This document shows, piece by piece, positions 9,021-18,745 of a stretch of 64,000 bases of DNA (the first letter of the stretch is position 1; the number at the start of each line of letters is the position of its first letter). Origin of the DNA: Nitrospira sp. (GTDB lineage Bacteria; Nitrospirota; Nitrospiria; Nitrospirales; Nitrospiraceae); contig JANDJE010000006.1 of the NCBI GenBank assembly GCA_024331095.1, positions 1-64,000 on the forward strand. Direction: 5' to 3'. Made by a program: the position numbers and the translations under genes. The notes under the pieces were generated by a model. That model saw only the letters and a list, made by a program, of their open reading frames with translations. It searched no databases and was not told the DNA's origin.

Positions 9021-10834
9021 TCGGTCGCCTCCTTCTTGGATACTTGACGAACTTCGGCCAACTCGGCGCCGAAAATCTCGATCGCCTGCTTCACCATGGG
9101 GTTCGCCCGCGCCCGTTCAAAAAGCACAAGCCGCTGATCCTGTTCTTTGGCCGCCCGTATTTGGGCCATGGTCGGGCCCGGCGGATCGGTGTCCGCGAGT
9201 TCGATGATTCGGATCCGGATCGGGCGCCCCGCTTGTTGCTCGCACAATTGGGTCAGCGCGCGCAAGTTTTCTTCCTTCTCCAGTCTGGTTCGCGCCAGGC
9301 CGTTGTGTTTTGCAAATCCGATCGTCACGGCTCCGTCTTTTATTCCGAGGTATCGGCCGACCTCCAGAAACGGCGCGATATTGGGAAAGGAAGCGGCGAC
9401 TTCTTCCTGGACCGCTTCCCAATTGAGTTGCCAAGGATCGTCGCCCGGTAGAGAAGCGGGAACCGAAACAGCGCTCTCCGCTTCTTGGGCGCGCGGCCGA
9501 TGAGGCTGCCGCGGAGGGATTTGCCCTTGAGGTGGTGGGGGTTGCCGCGTGGTGGTCGTCAATGGACGGCTGGAAGTAGCGGTCGAACCGGTTTGGGGAG
9601 AGGGGGCGGGGGAAAGACTCGATGCCGGTGCCAAAGATCTGTCCGATGAAGTGGAAGGAGATTCTGAAGGAACGAGCGGCTTCCGCTCGGCCGACACGGA
9701 CGATGTCCGAGGGGAAGCAACAACGTCGGCGGATCGATTCAGCGACCGGATTGCGCGAATAGCAGCCGCTTCCATGACGAATCGGGGATGAGCGCTCAAC
9801 CGAAGGGATTCTTCCGTTTGAATGAAGATCGTCAACAGTCCCTGCAACTCGTCGGGTGTCAGGGCCTTGGCGTCCTCCGTCAACTGCCGAAGGTCTTCGT
9901 GAGACGCGTCGATCAGGCTCTCAAGCTGGGGTGACGCCGGGACGACGGACGCCACAAGAAGATTGCGCACCTGCTCGACGACCTCGGCACAGAACGTTCG
10001 AAGATCGTGTCCCTGGTCAAGCAGAGACGCCAATGTGCCGAGCGCCGCGGGGCCGTTCCGAGCCAACACCGCATTGATGAACCCCTGCACCAATTCGTGC
10101 GGGACCGCGCCCAGCAAAAGTTCAAGGTCCGGGTGGCGGACCGTCTTCCCTCCGAAGGAGACCGCTTGATCGAGCAGGCTGAGAGCGTCCCGCATGCTCC
10201 CTTCGCTGGCGCGGGCCAACGCGAGGAGGCTGCGGTCCTCGATCGTCAACCGCTCTTCTTGAGCGACGTGACGAAGCCGTTCGACGAGCTCGGCCCGTGC
10301 GATGCGGCGAAAATTGTAGTGCTGGCAGCGCGAAAGAATCGTGGCGGGAATTTTGTGGATTTCCGTCGTCGCGAAGATGAAGACGACGTGAGCGGGCGGC
10401 TCTTCAAGCGTTTTGAGCAGAGCGTTGAACGCCGAGTTGGAGAGCATGTGCACTTCATCGATGATGTAGACCCGATACCGACCGCGGAAGGGCATGAATT
10501 TGATGTTCTCTCGAATCTCCCGCACGTCGTCCACGCTGGTGTTGGACGCACCGTCGATTTCCACGACGTCGGCGGAACTCCCTTGGGCGATCTCGAGACA
10601 GTTCGCGCAGCGATTGCAAGGATGGCCCGTGGGGCCTTGCTCGCAGTTCAAGGCTTTCGCCAGAATGCGAGCGACGGTGGTTTTTCCGACGCCCCGAGTC
10701 CCGGAAAACAGATAGGCGTGGGCGATGCGCTTGGTCGAGATCGCGTTCAAAAGCGTCTGAACGATGTGGGGCTGGCCGATCACATCGGCAAACGTGCCGG
10801 GGCGGTATTTACGGGCGGAGACCTGGTAATCCAT
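9017..10834 (-). CDS. dnaX: DNA polymerase III subunits gamma/tau
   Basis: Clamp-loader ATPase. Walker A GTRGVGKTT is at 45-53, zinc cysteines are C64, C73, C76 and C79, Walker B is IIDEVHML and the sensor-1 region is FIFATTE. After about residue 370 comes a long Ser/Pro/Thr-rich linker, then a C-terminal tau domain of about 150 residues. The 605-residue length corresponds to tau; I see no obvious slippery A-run that would generate gamma by frameshift. It is the first gene of dnaX-ebfC-recR. Confidence 0.95.
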   Translation of the reverse strand: MDYQVSARKYRPGTFADVIGQPHIVQTLLNAISTKRIAHAYLFSGTRGVGKTTVARILAKALNCEQGPTGHPCNRCANCLEIAQGSSADVVEIDGASNTSVDDVREIRENIKFMPFRGRYRVYIIDEVHMLSNSAFNALLKTLEEPPAHVVFIFATTEIHKIPATILSRCQHYNFRRIARAELVERLRHVAQEERLTIEDRSLLALARASEGSMRDALSLLDQAVSFGGKTVRHPDLELLLGAVPHELVQGFINAVLARNGPAALGTLASLLDQGHDLRTFCAEVVEQVRNLLVASVVPASPQLESLIDASHEDLRQLTEDAKALTPDELQGLLTIFIQTEESLRLSAHPRFVMEAAAIRAIRSLNRSADVVASPRTSSVSAERKPLVPSESPSTSSDRSLAPASSLSPAPSPQTGSTATSSRPLTTTTRQPPPPQGQIPPRQPHRPRAQEAESAVSVPASLPGDDPWQLNWEAVQEEVAASFPNIAPFLEVGRYLGIKDGAVTIGFAKHNGLARTRLEKEENLRALTQLCEQQAGRPIRIRIIELADTDPPGPTMAQIRAAKEQDQRLVLFERARANPMVKQAIEIFGAELAEVRQVSKKEATE

Positions 10835-10946
10835 AAAAAGCCGTCAGGTGTGAGGGGCAGGGAGTGAGGAAGTCGTACAGAAAACGTCGAATGCGAGCGT
10901 CACCGTTCACCTCACGTTTGACTCCTTCTGTCTTGCGTCTTCAATG

Positions 10947-11043
10947 CGGGGCCAGGTGATCCTGCGGCACCCAGAACTGACCGCTTACCGTTGCTTCCTT
11001 CCGGACCTGGCGGGGTTCACAGGGTTCTGTCGCACAGGGCCCG
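10947..11043 (-). ncRNA. ffs: Signal recognition particle RNA (small bacterial 4.5S type)
   Basis: The minus strand carries the near-invariant apical sequence CCAGGTCCGGAAGGAAGCA. The flanks fold into the long SRP hairpin: GGGCC pairs with GGCCC at the ends, and CAGAAC with GTTCTG further in. It is about 97 nucleotides, with no Alu domain. The gene stands just upstream of dnaX in reading direction, a common location. The ends are placed by base-pairing only. Confidence 0.92.
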
Positions 11044-11205
11044 ACCCCTTTCCACGTGACCAAGTATGTGTTCAAGTATCCGCTCGTGATCAGTTCCGAA
11101 TTAGACATAGTCCGATACACCGAGTGAGCAGCGACCGGGAGACCCCCCATCGGTACGGTTTGAAAACCACCCTCCCACGCGGTCAAGGTCTTGAAGCCAG
11201 TCGTC

Positions 11206-11235
11206 TCAATCGCGCGGCTTCGCGATCGAGCAAGC
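11206..11235 (-). terminator. Hairpin downstream of tRNA-Ser
   Basis: On the minus strand, TCGATCGCG can pair with CGCGATTGA around a short loop, about 10 bases after the tRNA-Ser CCA end. No T-run follows, so it may be a processing or pause hairpin rather than a true intrinsic terminator. Confidence 0.3.
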
Positions 11236-11241
11236 TTTGTT

Positions 11242-11331
<90 letters not shown>

Positions 11332-11360
11332 GCAGTGGGGCATGCTATTAAGAGAACGGC

Positions 11361-11389
11361 ATCTTAACACGCACTCTATCGGGCGGCAA
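11361..11389 (-). promoter_or_regulatory. Promoter for tRNA-Ser
   Basis: On the minus strand: TTGCCG, a 17-base spacer, then TAAGAT preceded by TGT (extended -10). The tRNA 5' end lies 30 bases past the -10 box. Confidence 0.5.
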
Positions 11390-11517
11390 GGTGAGGAGAG
11401 AAGCTGTCCGGCGAATCAATTCATCAAGCAAAGAACGTCAAGAACATCGTAGAAACTCCGTCGGTCGGGCGGCTCCGAAGCGGACCGCATGGCGCCGAAA
11501 TCACCCGATCGTATGGG

Positions 11518-11558
11518 TTGACACTCGGACGCAACCAACGGTACAAAAGCTGTACAAT
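11518..11558 (+). promoter_or_regulatory. Promoter region for tRNA-Leu(TAG) and possibly tig
   Basis: A perfect TTGACA (11518-11523) is followed after 18 bases by TACAAA (11542-11547); a second AT-rich box, TACAAT, is at 11553. The boxes lie on an inverted repeat GTACA-AAAGC-TGTAC, which could be a binding site or chance. The rest of the 287-base gap between the tRNA-Ser and tRNA-Leu genes shows no gene. Confidence 0.45.
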
Positions 11559-11618
11559 GTCGCGTATTTTTGCGATTTAATAAAAAAGGGAACCCGTTCT
11601 GCGGGAAGGCCGACTTGT

Positions 11619-11701
11619 GCGAGAGTGGCGGAACTGGCAGACGCGCGAGACTTAGGATCTCGTGGGCAACCGTGGGGGTTCAAGTCCCCCCTCTCGCACC
11701 A
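11619..11701 (+). tRNA. tRNA-Leu (anticodon TAG)
   Basis: Acceptor GCGAGAG pairs with CTCTCGC. The anticodon arm is CGAGA-CTTAGGA-TCTCG with anticodon TAG, the variable arm is short class II (TGGGCAACCG) and the T arm is GGGGG-TTCAAGT-CCCCC. CCA is encoded. The tig start codon follows 74 bases downstream. Confidence 0.95.
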
Positions 11702-11775
11702 TGGGATTTTATGGGGCTTCGAGAACGGTTGCCAAGAAGTTCCGACGGCCGAAAGAAGTTGCGGAGATAATATCA

Positions 11776-13092
11776 ATGAAAATGGAGATGACCGAGTTGG
11801 GTCCCATGAAACGGGCCTTGAAGATCGAAGTGCCGGCCGAGGAGGTCGCGCAACGATTCTCTCGGGCCTATGGCGAGTTAAACCGTCAAGTTCACATTCC
11901 GGGGTTCCGGGCCGGCAAGGCCCCGTTGGCTCTTTTGGAAAAACGGTTTGCAAAAACGATCGAAGAAAACGTGCTCAGAAGCCTTGTCCCGGATTTTTAT
12001 GATCGAGCGGTGAAGGAGGCGGGGATCAGTCCCGTGGCAGTGGAAATTTCGGCCCTCGACCGCACCACAATAAAAAAGGACGCCCCCTTTACATTTACGG
12101 CTACCGTTGAAATCAAACCGAAATTCGAATTGCATGGCTATAAGGCTCCCGACCCCATCGTTCTCAAACAAGACAAACGAACGGTGACGGACGAGCAAGT
12201 GGATCGGGCTCTTGATGTCCTGCGTGAGCAGCAGGCCCGATTGGAAGGCGCGCCTGCGGGGACTCCGTTGGCGGAAGGCGATTACGCCGTGGTTTCTCTG
12301 GAGGGGTTTTTAGAAGGTGCACCGCTTGAAGGCACGAAGAAAGAAAACCACCTCCACAAAGTGGGCTCGAAGGCCTCAGTGCTCGGTATCGATATCGACG
12401 CCCATCTCATGGGCAAAAATGAAGGAGCCGTCGTCGAGATCGCTCAACCATATCCGGCCAGCCACCCGGATGCCCGTGTCGCCGGGAAGACCGTCACCTT
12501 CCGCTTATGCGTCAACGCGATCAAGCAGAAAAAACTTCCCATCCTTGACGACGAGTTTGCCAAAGATTGCGGGCCGTACGCCTCTCTTCAAGAGCTGAAA
12601 GACAAGTTGCGCGGTGAGATGGAGCGGGCTCTCAAAAAGGAAATCGAAGAATCGCAGAAGGAGACGATCCTTTCCTATTTGGCCGACACCTATCACTTTG
12701 ATCTCCCCGAGTCGTTGGTGGAGCGGGAGCTTGATACAATTGTTCGACAGAAGATCCAGGAGCGGCAACGGGGTCAAGGCGGCGGTGCGACTCATCGAGT
12801 CGATGAAGACGAGCGTCGGCAGATTCGTGAGACTCATCGTGAGACGGCCAAACGCCGCGTGAAAGTCGGGTTGATCCTTGAAGCCATCGCGGAAAAAGAA
12901 GGGCTGGCCGTCACCGAGGAAGACCTAAACAACGAGGTGAGCCGATTGGCCGCGGAGCTTCGACTGCCATTGGCCGATTTGGTGAAGATGATCCAAGCGG
13001 GCGGGCAGGAATCGATCGAAAAGTTGCGTACGAAGGTATTGGGGGACAAGGCGTTGGATTTCGTCTATCGTCATGCGGTCATTCAAGGATAA
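11776..13092 (+). CDS. tig: Trigger factor (ribosome-associated chaperone and prolyl isomerase)
   Basis: Binds nascent chains at the ribosome exit. The ORF-track frame begins inside the tRNA; the real start is the ATG at 11776 with GCGGAGAT upstream. The 438-residue product has the N-terminal ribosome-binding signature PGFRAGKAP at 42-50, a central FKBP-like domain (about 155-245) and a helical C-terminal domain with many charged residues. It leads the tig-clpP-clpX quality-control unit. Confidence 0.94.
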   Translation: MKMEMTELGPMKRALKIEVPAEEVAQRFSRAYGELNRQVHIPGFRAGKAPLALLEKRFAKTIEENVLRSLVPDFYDRAVKEAGISPVAVEISALDRTTIKKDAPFTFTATVEIKPKFELHGYKAPDPIVLKQDKRTVTDEQVDRALDVLREQQARLEGAPAGTPLAEGDYAVVSLEGFLEGAPLEGTKKENHLHKVGSKASVLGIDIDAHLMGKNEGAVVEIAQPYPASHPDARVAGKTVTFRLCVNAIKQKKLPILDDEFAKDCGPYASLQELKDKLRGEMERALKKEIEESQKETILSYLADTYHFDLPESLVERELDTIVRQKIQERQRGQGGGATHRVDEDERRQIRETHRETAKRRVKVGLILEAIAEKEGLAVTEEDLNNEVSRLAAELRLPLADLVKMIQAGGQESIEKLRTKVLGDKALDFVYRHAVIQG

Positions 13093-13150
13093 AACGGGAC
13101 GGGCGCGTCGGGTGGCGTGACGCCGGATCCCGTTACGGAAAGGATAGGAC

Positions 13151-13783
13151 ATGTTGGTTCCCATTGTGGTCGAGCAAACCAATCGAGGCGAACGGGCCTA
13201 TGACATCTATTCACGGCTGCTGAAAGATCGTATTATTTTTCTCGGGGCGCCTATTGATGATGTCTTCGCCAATCTGGTCATTGCGCAGCTCCTTTTCTTG
13301 GAGGCGGAAGATCCGGAAAAAGACATCAATCTCTACATCAATTCACCGGGGGGGAGCGTGACCGCCGGCCTGGGCATCTACGATACGATGCAATATGTGA
13401 AGCCGCCGATCAACACGATTTGCCTCGGCCAGGCCGCCAGCATGGGCGCGTTGTTGCTGACCGCCGGCACGAAAGGCAAGCGATTTGCGTTGCCCAATGC
13501 CCGCGTGATGATTCACCAGCCGCTGGGCGGCTTTCAAGGGCAGGCGACGGAAATCGACATCCATGCCAAGGAAATTTTGAAGATCCGCGACCGTCTCAAT
13601 GAGATCATGGCCAAACATACCGGCCAGCCGATCGAGAAAATCGCCCACGACACCGAACGTGATTACTTCATGTCCGGCGAAGAAGCCAAGCGGTACGGCA
13701 TTATCGACGAAGTCATCACCAGGCCGCCGAAAACGGCCAAACTGCCCGAGTCAGCCGGAAAGGACGAGGCCAAGAGCAAGTAA
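13151..13783 (+). CDS. clpP: ATP-dependent Clp protease proteolytic subunit
   Basis: Serine peptidase that forms the tetradecameric barrel. The catalytic triad is visible as S98 (GQAASMGA), H122 (MIHQPLGG) and D171 (DTERDYF). The 210-residue length with a short N-terminal [20 protein letters not shown] segment is canonical. clpX follows after 13 bases, giving the partner ATPase in the same message. Confidence 0.97.
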   Translation: MLVPIVVEQTNRGERAYDIYSRLLKDRIIFLGAPIDDVFANLVIAQLLFLEAEDPEKDINLYINSPGGSVTAGLGIYDTMQYVKPPINTICLGQAASMGALLLTAGTKGKRFALPNARVMIHQPLGGFQGQATEIDIHAKEILKIRDRLNEIMAKHTGQPIEKIAHDTERDYFMSGEEAKRYGIIDEVITRPPKTAKLPESAGKDEAKSK

Positions 13784-13796
13784 CAGCGGGGGAAAC

Positions 13797-15053
13797 ATGG
13801 CCAAACAGGAAAAAACGGATCGGCATTTGCGGTGTTCATTCTGCGGGAAGAGCCGTGACGAAGTCCGCAAGCTTATCGCCGGGCCGGCGGTCTACATCTG
13901 TGATGAATGCGTCAACCTGTGCAATGACATCATCGCCGAAGATTGGGAGGAAGCCAAGGAAGAGATTTCTTCAAGGCTCAAAAAGCCGGCGGAAATCAAA
14001 TATCACCTGGATCAGTACGTCGTCGGCCAGGAGCGCGCCAAGCGGATCTTAGCCGTGGCGGTGCACAACCACTACAAGCGGATCTCGTCCAAAGAAAAAG
14101 AGGTCGACGACATCGAGCTTCAAAAGGGCAACATCCTCATGGTCGGGCCCACGGGAACGGGCAAGACGCTCTTGGCGCAAACCCTTGCCAAGTTTTTGGA
14201 CGTGCCGTTCACGTTGGCCGATGCGACCACGTTGACCGAAGCCGGCTACGTGGGCGAAGACGTCGAGAACATCATTCTCAAGCTCCTTCAAGCGGCCGAT
14301 TATGACGTGGAGCGGGCGGAGCGCGGTATCGTCTACATCGATGAAATCGACAAGATCAGCAGAAAAAGCGACAGCCCGTCGATCACACGGGACGTGTCCG
14401 GAGAGGGGGTCCAGCAGGCGCTGCTCAAACTCATCGAGGGGACGGTCGCCAATGTGCCGCCGCAAGGGGGACGAAAACATCCTCATCAGGAGTTCATCCA
14501 GGTCAACACGAGCAACATCCTGTTCATATGCGGCGGCGCGTTCGTCGGATTGGAGCATATCATCGAGCAGCGGCTCAATCGGAAGGCGATGGGATTCGGA
14601 GCCGACGTGCGCGGACGGCACGACGTCCGATTGGGCGATCTGCTCGCCAAGGTGCAGCCGGAGGACCTTCTGAAATACGGCCTGATTCCTGAATTTGTGG
14701 GGAGATTGCCGGTCGTGGCGACGCTGGAGGAATTGGACGAGCGGGCGATGATCCGAATTCTCACCGAGCCGCGAAACGCCCTGACCAAGCAATATGAAAA
14801 ACTGCTCTCCTTTGAAAAGGTCAAGCTCCGGTTCACGGAAGGAGCGCTGGGAGCCGTCGCCCGAAAAGCCTACGCCCAAAAAACCGGCGCCCGAGGGCTG
14901 CGCGCCATCTTGGAAGAGGTGATGTTGGACGTCATGTATGACGCTCCGTCCCAAAAACAAATCAAAGAAGTGGTCATCACCGAAGACGCGATTATCGGCA
15001 AGAATCCACCCATTCGCATCTTCGAACAGGATATCGACGCCAAGAGCGCGTGA
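13797..15053 (+). CDS. clpX: ATP-dependent Clp protease ATP-binding subunit ClpX
   Basis: AAA+ unfoldase for ClpP. The ATG at 13797 gives 418 residues and is preceded by AGCGGGGGAAAC; the longer track frame starts inside clpP. The N-terminal zinc domain has C13, C16, C35 and C38. Walker A GPTGTGKT is at 117-124, with Walker [11 protein letters not shown], and the IGF-type loop that docks on ClpP is represented by the MGFGAD segment. Confidence 0.96.
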   Translation: MAKQEKTDRHLRCSFCGKSRDEVRKLIAGPAVYICDECVNLCNDIIAEDWEEAKEEISSRLKKPAEIKYHLDQYVVGQERAKRILAVAVHNHYKRISSKEKEVDDIELQKGNILMVGPTGTGKTLLAQTLAKFLDVPFTLADATTLTEAGYVGEDVENIILKLLQAADYDVERAERGIVYIDEIDKISRKSDSPSITRDVSGEGVQQALLKLIEGTVANVPPQGGRKHPHQEFIQVNTSNILFICGGAFVGLEHIIEQRLNRKAMGFGADVRGRHDVRLGDLLAKVQPEDLLKYGLIPEFVGRLPVVATLEELDERAMIRILTEPRNALTKQYEKLLSFEKVKLRFTEGALGAVARKAYAQKTGARGLRAILEEVMLDVMYDAPSQKQIKEVVITEDAIIGKNPPIRIFEQDIDAKSA

Positions 15054-15066
15054 TCCGTTCCGGAGA

Positions 15067-15087
15067 GCGGGCGGATAACCCGCCCGC
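15067..15087 (+). terminator. GC-rich hairpin after clpX
   Basis: GCGGGCGG and CCGCCCGC form an 8-bp perfect stem with a 5-base loop, 13 bases after the clpX stop. There is no T-run, so termination by this alone is uncertain. Confidence 0.35.
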
Positions 15088-15278
15088 GGCGCATCCTGCC
15101 CCCCAAGCCCACAGGCCCTCAAGCGGCGCAGGGCGGTCATTTTTTAGCTCGCTGTTCCGGCCCCCTTCCTGAACACCCTCCTCCTCCGTGCGGAGCGTTC
15201 GTCTCTTTTTCTCGACAAGTGGAAACGGCGCGCTATACTGGACATGAGAGAACGACGCGAATCGAAGAGAGGGGAGCC

Positions 15279-15815
15279 GTGAAATACCCTGTTGCATCGA
15301 GCCTCCGCCATCGAGGGAAAGCGCTTGAGCTGGACGCGGCACGAGAAATGGTCATTCTGATCGGAAGCAATGGAGAGCCGATCGGCAGTTTGTCCTGGGA
15401 CTTTGTGATCGACCAGATCATGGCCTGTCGCAAGATGCCGGTTCAGAGGGAAGTTCGATCGGAACCTCGCGTCGCGCTGACCTTCCGCGTCCGCTATCGC
15501 ACGCCGGAAGGGCAACACTTTGAAAGTCGAGCCGGCGGCATCGGCGGCGGGGGGATGTTCATCGAAAGCCTGTCGCCGCTTTCCATCGGAACGAGACTGG
15601 CCATGGAATTCTCGCTGCCGGATAATCCCGAAGAATGGCTTCCGGCAAAGGGGATCGTCGCCTGGATTTGTCCGAAGGCCGATCACTATACCTTCAGTCC
15701 GGGGATGGGAGTGCAGTTTACAGAAATCGCTTCCGAGGTCCGAGAGCGGATTCTCGCGGTGGTGAGCGCCGTGCAGAATAAAGGCAAGGAGTCGGAAGTA
15801 CTTCAGCCGACGTAA
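15279..15815 (+). CDS. PilZ-domain protein, copy 1
   Basis: The GTG at 15279 follows GAGAGGGGAGCC and gives 178 residues. Residues 1-50 form a small N-terminal module (KALELDAAREMVILIG... SLSWDFVIDQIM) shared with the next gene; a PilZ beta-barrel follows. The first c-di-GMP motif RxxxR is present (R60-SEP-R64). The second, D/NxSxxG, is replaced by GGIGGGG at 86-92, so nucleotide binding may be weakened or altered. Likely a c-di-GMP effector or a relic of one, acting in the cytoplasm on motility, exopolysaccharide or transcription; the target is unknown. Confidence 0.8.
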   Translation: MKYPVASSLRHRGKALELDAAREMVILIGSNGEPIGSLSWDFVIDQIMACRKMPVQREVRSEPRVALTFRVRYRTPEGQHFESRAGGIGGGGMFIESLSPLSIGTRLAMEFSLPDNPEEWLPAKGIVAWICPKADHYTFSPGMGVQFTEIASEVRERILAVVSAVQNKGKESEVLQPT

Positions 15816-15838
15816 CGTCCTGTACGCAACGGGCAATC

Positions 15839-16390
15839 GTGAAATTTTCCGTCACATCCACACCGGGTTACGCGGGCAAGTCCCTGGTCATCGATCCGGA
15901 TCGAGAAGTCATCGTCGTGCAGGATACGACGGGCCGAGTGCTGGGCGACGTGCCGTGGGGCGCGGTCATTGAGCGGGTCTTGGCCGATGAGGGAACCAGG
16001 TTTGCCCACTGCCGCGCCTATCCGCGGGCCAATCTCGCGATAAAAGTGCGGTGCACCACATCGGACGGGCAAACGTTCGAGAGTCTCACGGGCGGCATCG
16101 GCGGCGGAGGTCTGTTTATCGAGAGCGGTTCACCCATGGCGGTCGGATCCGAACTGTCTCTGGAGTTTGCCCTGCCCGATCGGCCTCTTGAGAAGTTAAG
16201 GGCGAAAGCAAGGGTGGTGTGGGTCCGCAACAAAATGGAGCGGTATCTGATGTTTCCGGGAATGGGCGTTCAATTCGTCGAAATCGACAAACAGGCGCAG
16301 GGGTCCATCGTGAGCCTGGTCGATGCGTTGAATCGGAGCCGGCAGCGCTACGACGTCGATCCATCACGTTCCACTTCTTCCTCTTCATAG
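15839..16390 (+). CDS. PilZ-domain protein, copy 2
   Basis: Tandem paralogue of the preceding gene, 23 bases downstream, starting at GTG (183 residues). The N-terminal module aligns throughout (KSLVIDPDREVIVVQD... DVPWGAVIERVL). The PilZ domain retains RxxxR as R59-AYP-R63 and shares the unusual GGIGGGG(L/M)FIES block (85-95) in place of the normal D/NxSxxG. The pair therefore arose by duplication after the motif changed. It ends 111 bases from the convergent tatA-like gene. Confidence 0.8.
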   Translation: MKFSVTSTPGYAGKSLVIDPDREVIVVQDTTGRVLGDVPWGAVIERVLADEGTRFAHCRAYPRANLAIKVRCTTSDGQTFESLTGGIGGGGLFIESGSPMAVGSELSLEFALPDRPLEKLRAKARVVWVRNKMERYLMFPGMGVQFVEIDKQAQGSIVSLVDALNRSRQRYDVDPSRSTSSSS

Positions 16391-16501
16391 CCTCGGAAGT
16401 CGCTTGCCGGTCGGAAGCCGAAGGGACATTCCGAGGCGTGTCTCCGCCTCCTTACGCTCTTCCGGCGATGAAGACAGGAACCAAGTGCACGGACAGGCAG
16501 G

Positions 16502-17299
16502 TCACGCTGAAGGTGACCGGTCTTCTTGAACGGAAGGAGATTGTCTTGCGGCGTCCAGGGATTGCTGAAGTTCTTTTTGTGCCGCATTCAATTCGGCTTG
16601 AATCGTGCGCGCGTGGGGGGCGATGCTTTCCCGGACGTCGGCCGCCGCCTCTCGAAACGTTCGCACCAGGTCTCCGACGTTTGCACCCATCTGTTGCATT
16701 TCTTGCGGAGACACAAGGTCATCGACCTTCGTGACTTTGGCTTTCAAGGCGGCCTGTTGAGCCTGCACGCGGGCGACGGCCTCCTTGTTGACGATCGCCG
16801 AAGGACGTTTCGCAGGCGGTTTTGGGCGAGATCCGGCGGGCAGCGGCGGGTACTGCGCGCGAGGCGGGGGAGCAGGAACGGCGGCCCGTTCTTCCATCGA
16901 GACTACATGCTGATCCGATGCAGTTGCAGGTTGCTGTTCTCGCGGCGGAGCCGTTCGTGCTTGTTGAGGAGATTCCGGTCCCGCTTGGTAGAGCATCGAG
17001 GCGGTCGTGCCCGGCGTCATCTCCGGGCCGGGAACGGAGGCGGCAAGAGGTCTGGAGGCGGGAGGCGGACCGGCATACGAGGGAGGATCTGCGGCAGCCG
17101 GCGCCTGGCTCTGCTGCGGAGATGTTTCCATTTCAGTCCCACTCGCGTCAGGCTGAGGAGCGTCATGAACTTCCTTCTTAAAACTCCGCAGAGCCTTCCC
17201 CACTCCTTCACCGATTTGGGGTAGACGCCCTGCTCCGAAGATGATCAGGATGATCACCAAGATAAGAATGAGTTCGGAAAATCCCATCGTGCCGAACAT
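16502..17299 (-). CDS. tatA: TatA/TatB-like protein with long proline-rich tail
   Basis: The ATG at 17299 has AAAGGAAG six bases upstream; the track start is a TTG. Residues 1-45 are a textbook Tat[22 protein letters not shown], the hinge, then an amphipathic helix [15 protein letters not shown]. The family is normally 60-170 residues; here a Pro/Ala/Gln-rich tail of about 120 residues and a helical, probably coiled-coil C-terminal region (about 165-255) extend it to 265. TatA forms the pore of the twin-arginine translocase; tatC is not nearby. Assignment to TatA or TatB cannot be settled from sequence alone. Confidence 0.8.
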   Translation of the reverse strand: MFGTMGFSELILILVIILIIFGAGRLPQIGEGVGKALRSFKKEVHDAPQPDASGTEMETSPQQSQAPAAADPPSYAGPPPASRPLAASVPGPEMTPGTTASMLYQAGPESPQQARTAPPREQQPATASDQHVVSMEERAAVPAPPPRAQYPPLPAGSRPKPPAKRPSAIVNKEAVARVQAQQAALKAKVTKVDDLVSPQEMQQMGANVGDLVRTFREAAADVRESIAPHARTIQAELNAAQKELQQSLDAARQSPSVQEDRSPSA

Positions 17300-17426
17300 G
17301 CCGGCTTCCTTTGCCAAGAGGCAATTGCGCTGCGGGAGAATCCTCCCTGATTGACTCTAGCCGCCCCATCGAGGAGGTGTCAAGAAAGGAGCAGGTCGGC
17401 AAAGCAGGCGGGGCGGGCCACATCCG

Positions 17427-18629
17427 TCAAAAGACGGGAACGATGGCCGTTTGAAGCGGCTCTCCATAGACCGTCGCTTCTCGATCCGATACGTATACGT
17501 CCAGTTCGCTCCGGATGCCGAATTCGCCGGGAAGATAGATACCGGGCTCCAGAGAAAAACAAGTGCACGGCAAGAGACGTCGTTCGTCCCGCGTTTCCAA
17601 GTTGTCGATATTGGCTCCATTGCCATGGACTTCCTCGCCGATGGAATGGCCGGTCCGATGCACGAAGTAATCGCCGTATCCGACCTCCCTGATCACGGAG
17701 CGGCAGACCTCATCGACCTCCCATCCGAACGGGAAGTGCCCCCGAGACACTCGTTCTCGGATAAACGACAGGGCCGCGTCCCGACCTTGTCGGACATAGT
17801 CAAAAATCTCACGGTGTTTGGCGGGGACCGTGTCGCCTGTGTAGCAAGTCCATGTGATGTCGCCGTAAACGGATCCCGGTTCCCTCCGCTTGGCCCAGAG
17901 GTCCATCAACACCAGGTTGCCTCTGGAGATGGGGGCCGATCCGCATTCCGACGGTCCGTAGTGGGGATCGGCACTGTGGGCGTCGACGGCGACAATAGGC
18001 GCACCGGAGGTGACCATGCCGGCGTCATGGATGCGTGAGAGGAGAAACTGCTGCACGTCGTATTCCGTCATCCGTTTTCCATTGGAGAGGGCCGTCCCGA
18101 TATGGGCGAAGGCCTCGTCGACGATTCTCCGAAGCGCCGTGACGGCGTAGCGGTGGGATTCCAGTTGCTCGTCGGTCCAGACCGCTTCGAATCGCTGAAC
18201 GAGGTCGGCGGATGTGGTGACCTCGATCCCGAAGCTGCGGATCAATTCAACGGTGCCCGCATCGACGCGCGAAAGATAGGGAACGGCGTTGAAGGGGGAG
18301 TATTGCATGGCGATCCGCCGACAGTCCCGTAATAGAGAAGAGAGCAACGTCCGTTGTTGTTCCCACGACACGTAATAGCGGGTGTCGCCGGGCAGCTCAT
18401 CCAGGATACGGGGTTCGATCCGGTGAAGCAGTTTCACCGGCTCTCCGGAAGCCGGAATCCAGTAATACCACCGTCTGGTGACGTGCCGACCCGCGTCGAG
18501 CAGCAGGACCCGATAGGCCAGGGGGTCGCTTCCGCGAAAGTCGTAGAAGAGCCATCCGTCAAGCCCCTCCGTTTCCCGAAGGGCCTGTTGGATCGAGGCG
18601 ATTCGTTGGCCATGCGCCGAAGGATTCAT
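17427..18629 (-). CDS. M24-family metallopeptidase (Xaa-Pro aminopeptidase-like)
   Basis: A 400-residue cytoplasmic peptidase starting at MNPSAHGQR; the track start is longer but lacks support. A creatinase-like N-terminal domain (1-160) precedes the pita-bread catalytic domain. All five metal ligands are visible: D in LVLMDLWAK, D in YGDITWT, H in RTGHSIG, E in SLEPGIY and E in IRSELDV. It should remove N-terminal residues ahead of proline or cleave X-Pro dipeptides; which one is not clear. Confidence 0.85.
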   Translation of the reverse strand: MNPSAHGQRIASIQQALRETEGLDGWLFYDFRGSDPLAYRVLLLDAGRHVTRRWYYWIPASGEPVKLLHRIEPRILDELPGDTRYYVSWEQQRTLLSSLLRDCRRIAMQYSPFNAVPYLSRVDAGTVELIRSFGIEVTTSADLVQRFEAVWTDEQLESHRYAVTALRRIVDEAFAHIGTALSNGKRMTEYDVQQFLLSRIHDAGMVTSGAPIVAVDAHSADPHYGPSECGSAPISRGNLVLMDLWAKRREPGSVYGDITWTCYTGDTVPAKHREIFDYVRQGRDAALSFIRERVSRGHFPFGWEVDEVCRSVIREVGYGDYFVHRTGHSIGEEVHGNGANIDNLETRDERRLLPCTCFSLEPGIYLPGEFGIRSELDVYVSDREATVYGEPLQTAIVPVF

Positions 18630-18745
18630 GTTGCCGCATCTTATTCGTTGGACCCAGAGGGCGTCAATTTGAGTTGAGAATGCCGTGACGAAGAAGATCG
18701 GCGCCCGCAGAGATCCGTGACGTCTCATGTTACAATGCCACGCTT

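Noticed and set aside
14049-15140. 363-residue antisense ORF across clpX
   Set aside because: Shadow of a certain gene on the other strand, without ribosome site or domain.
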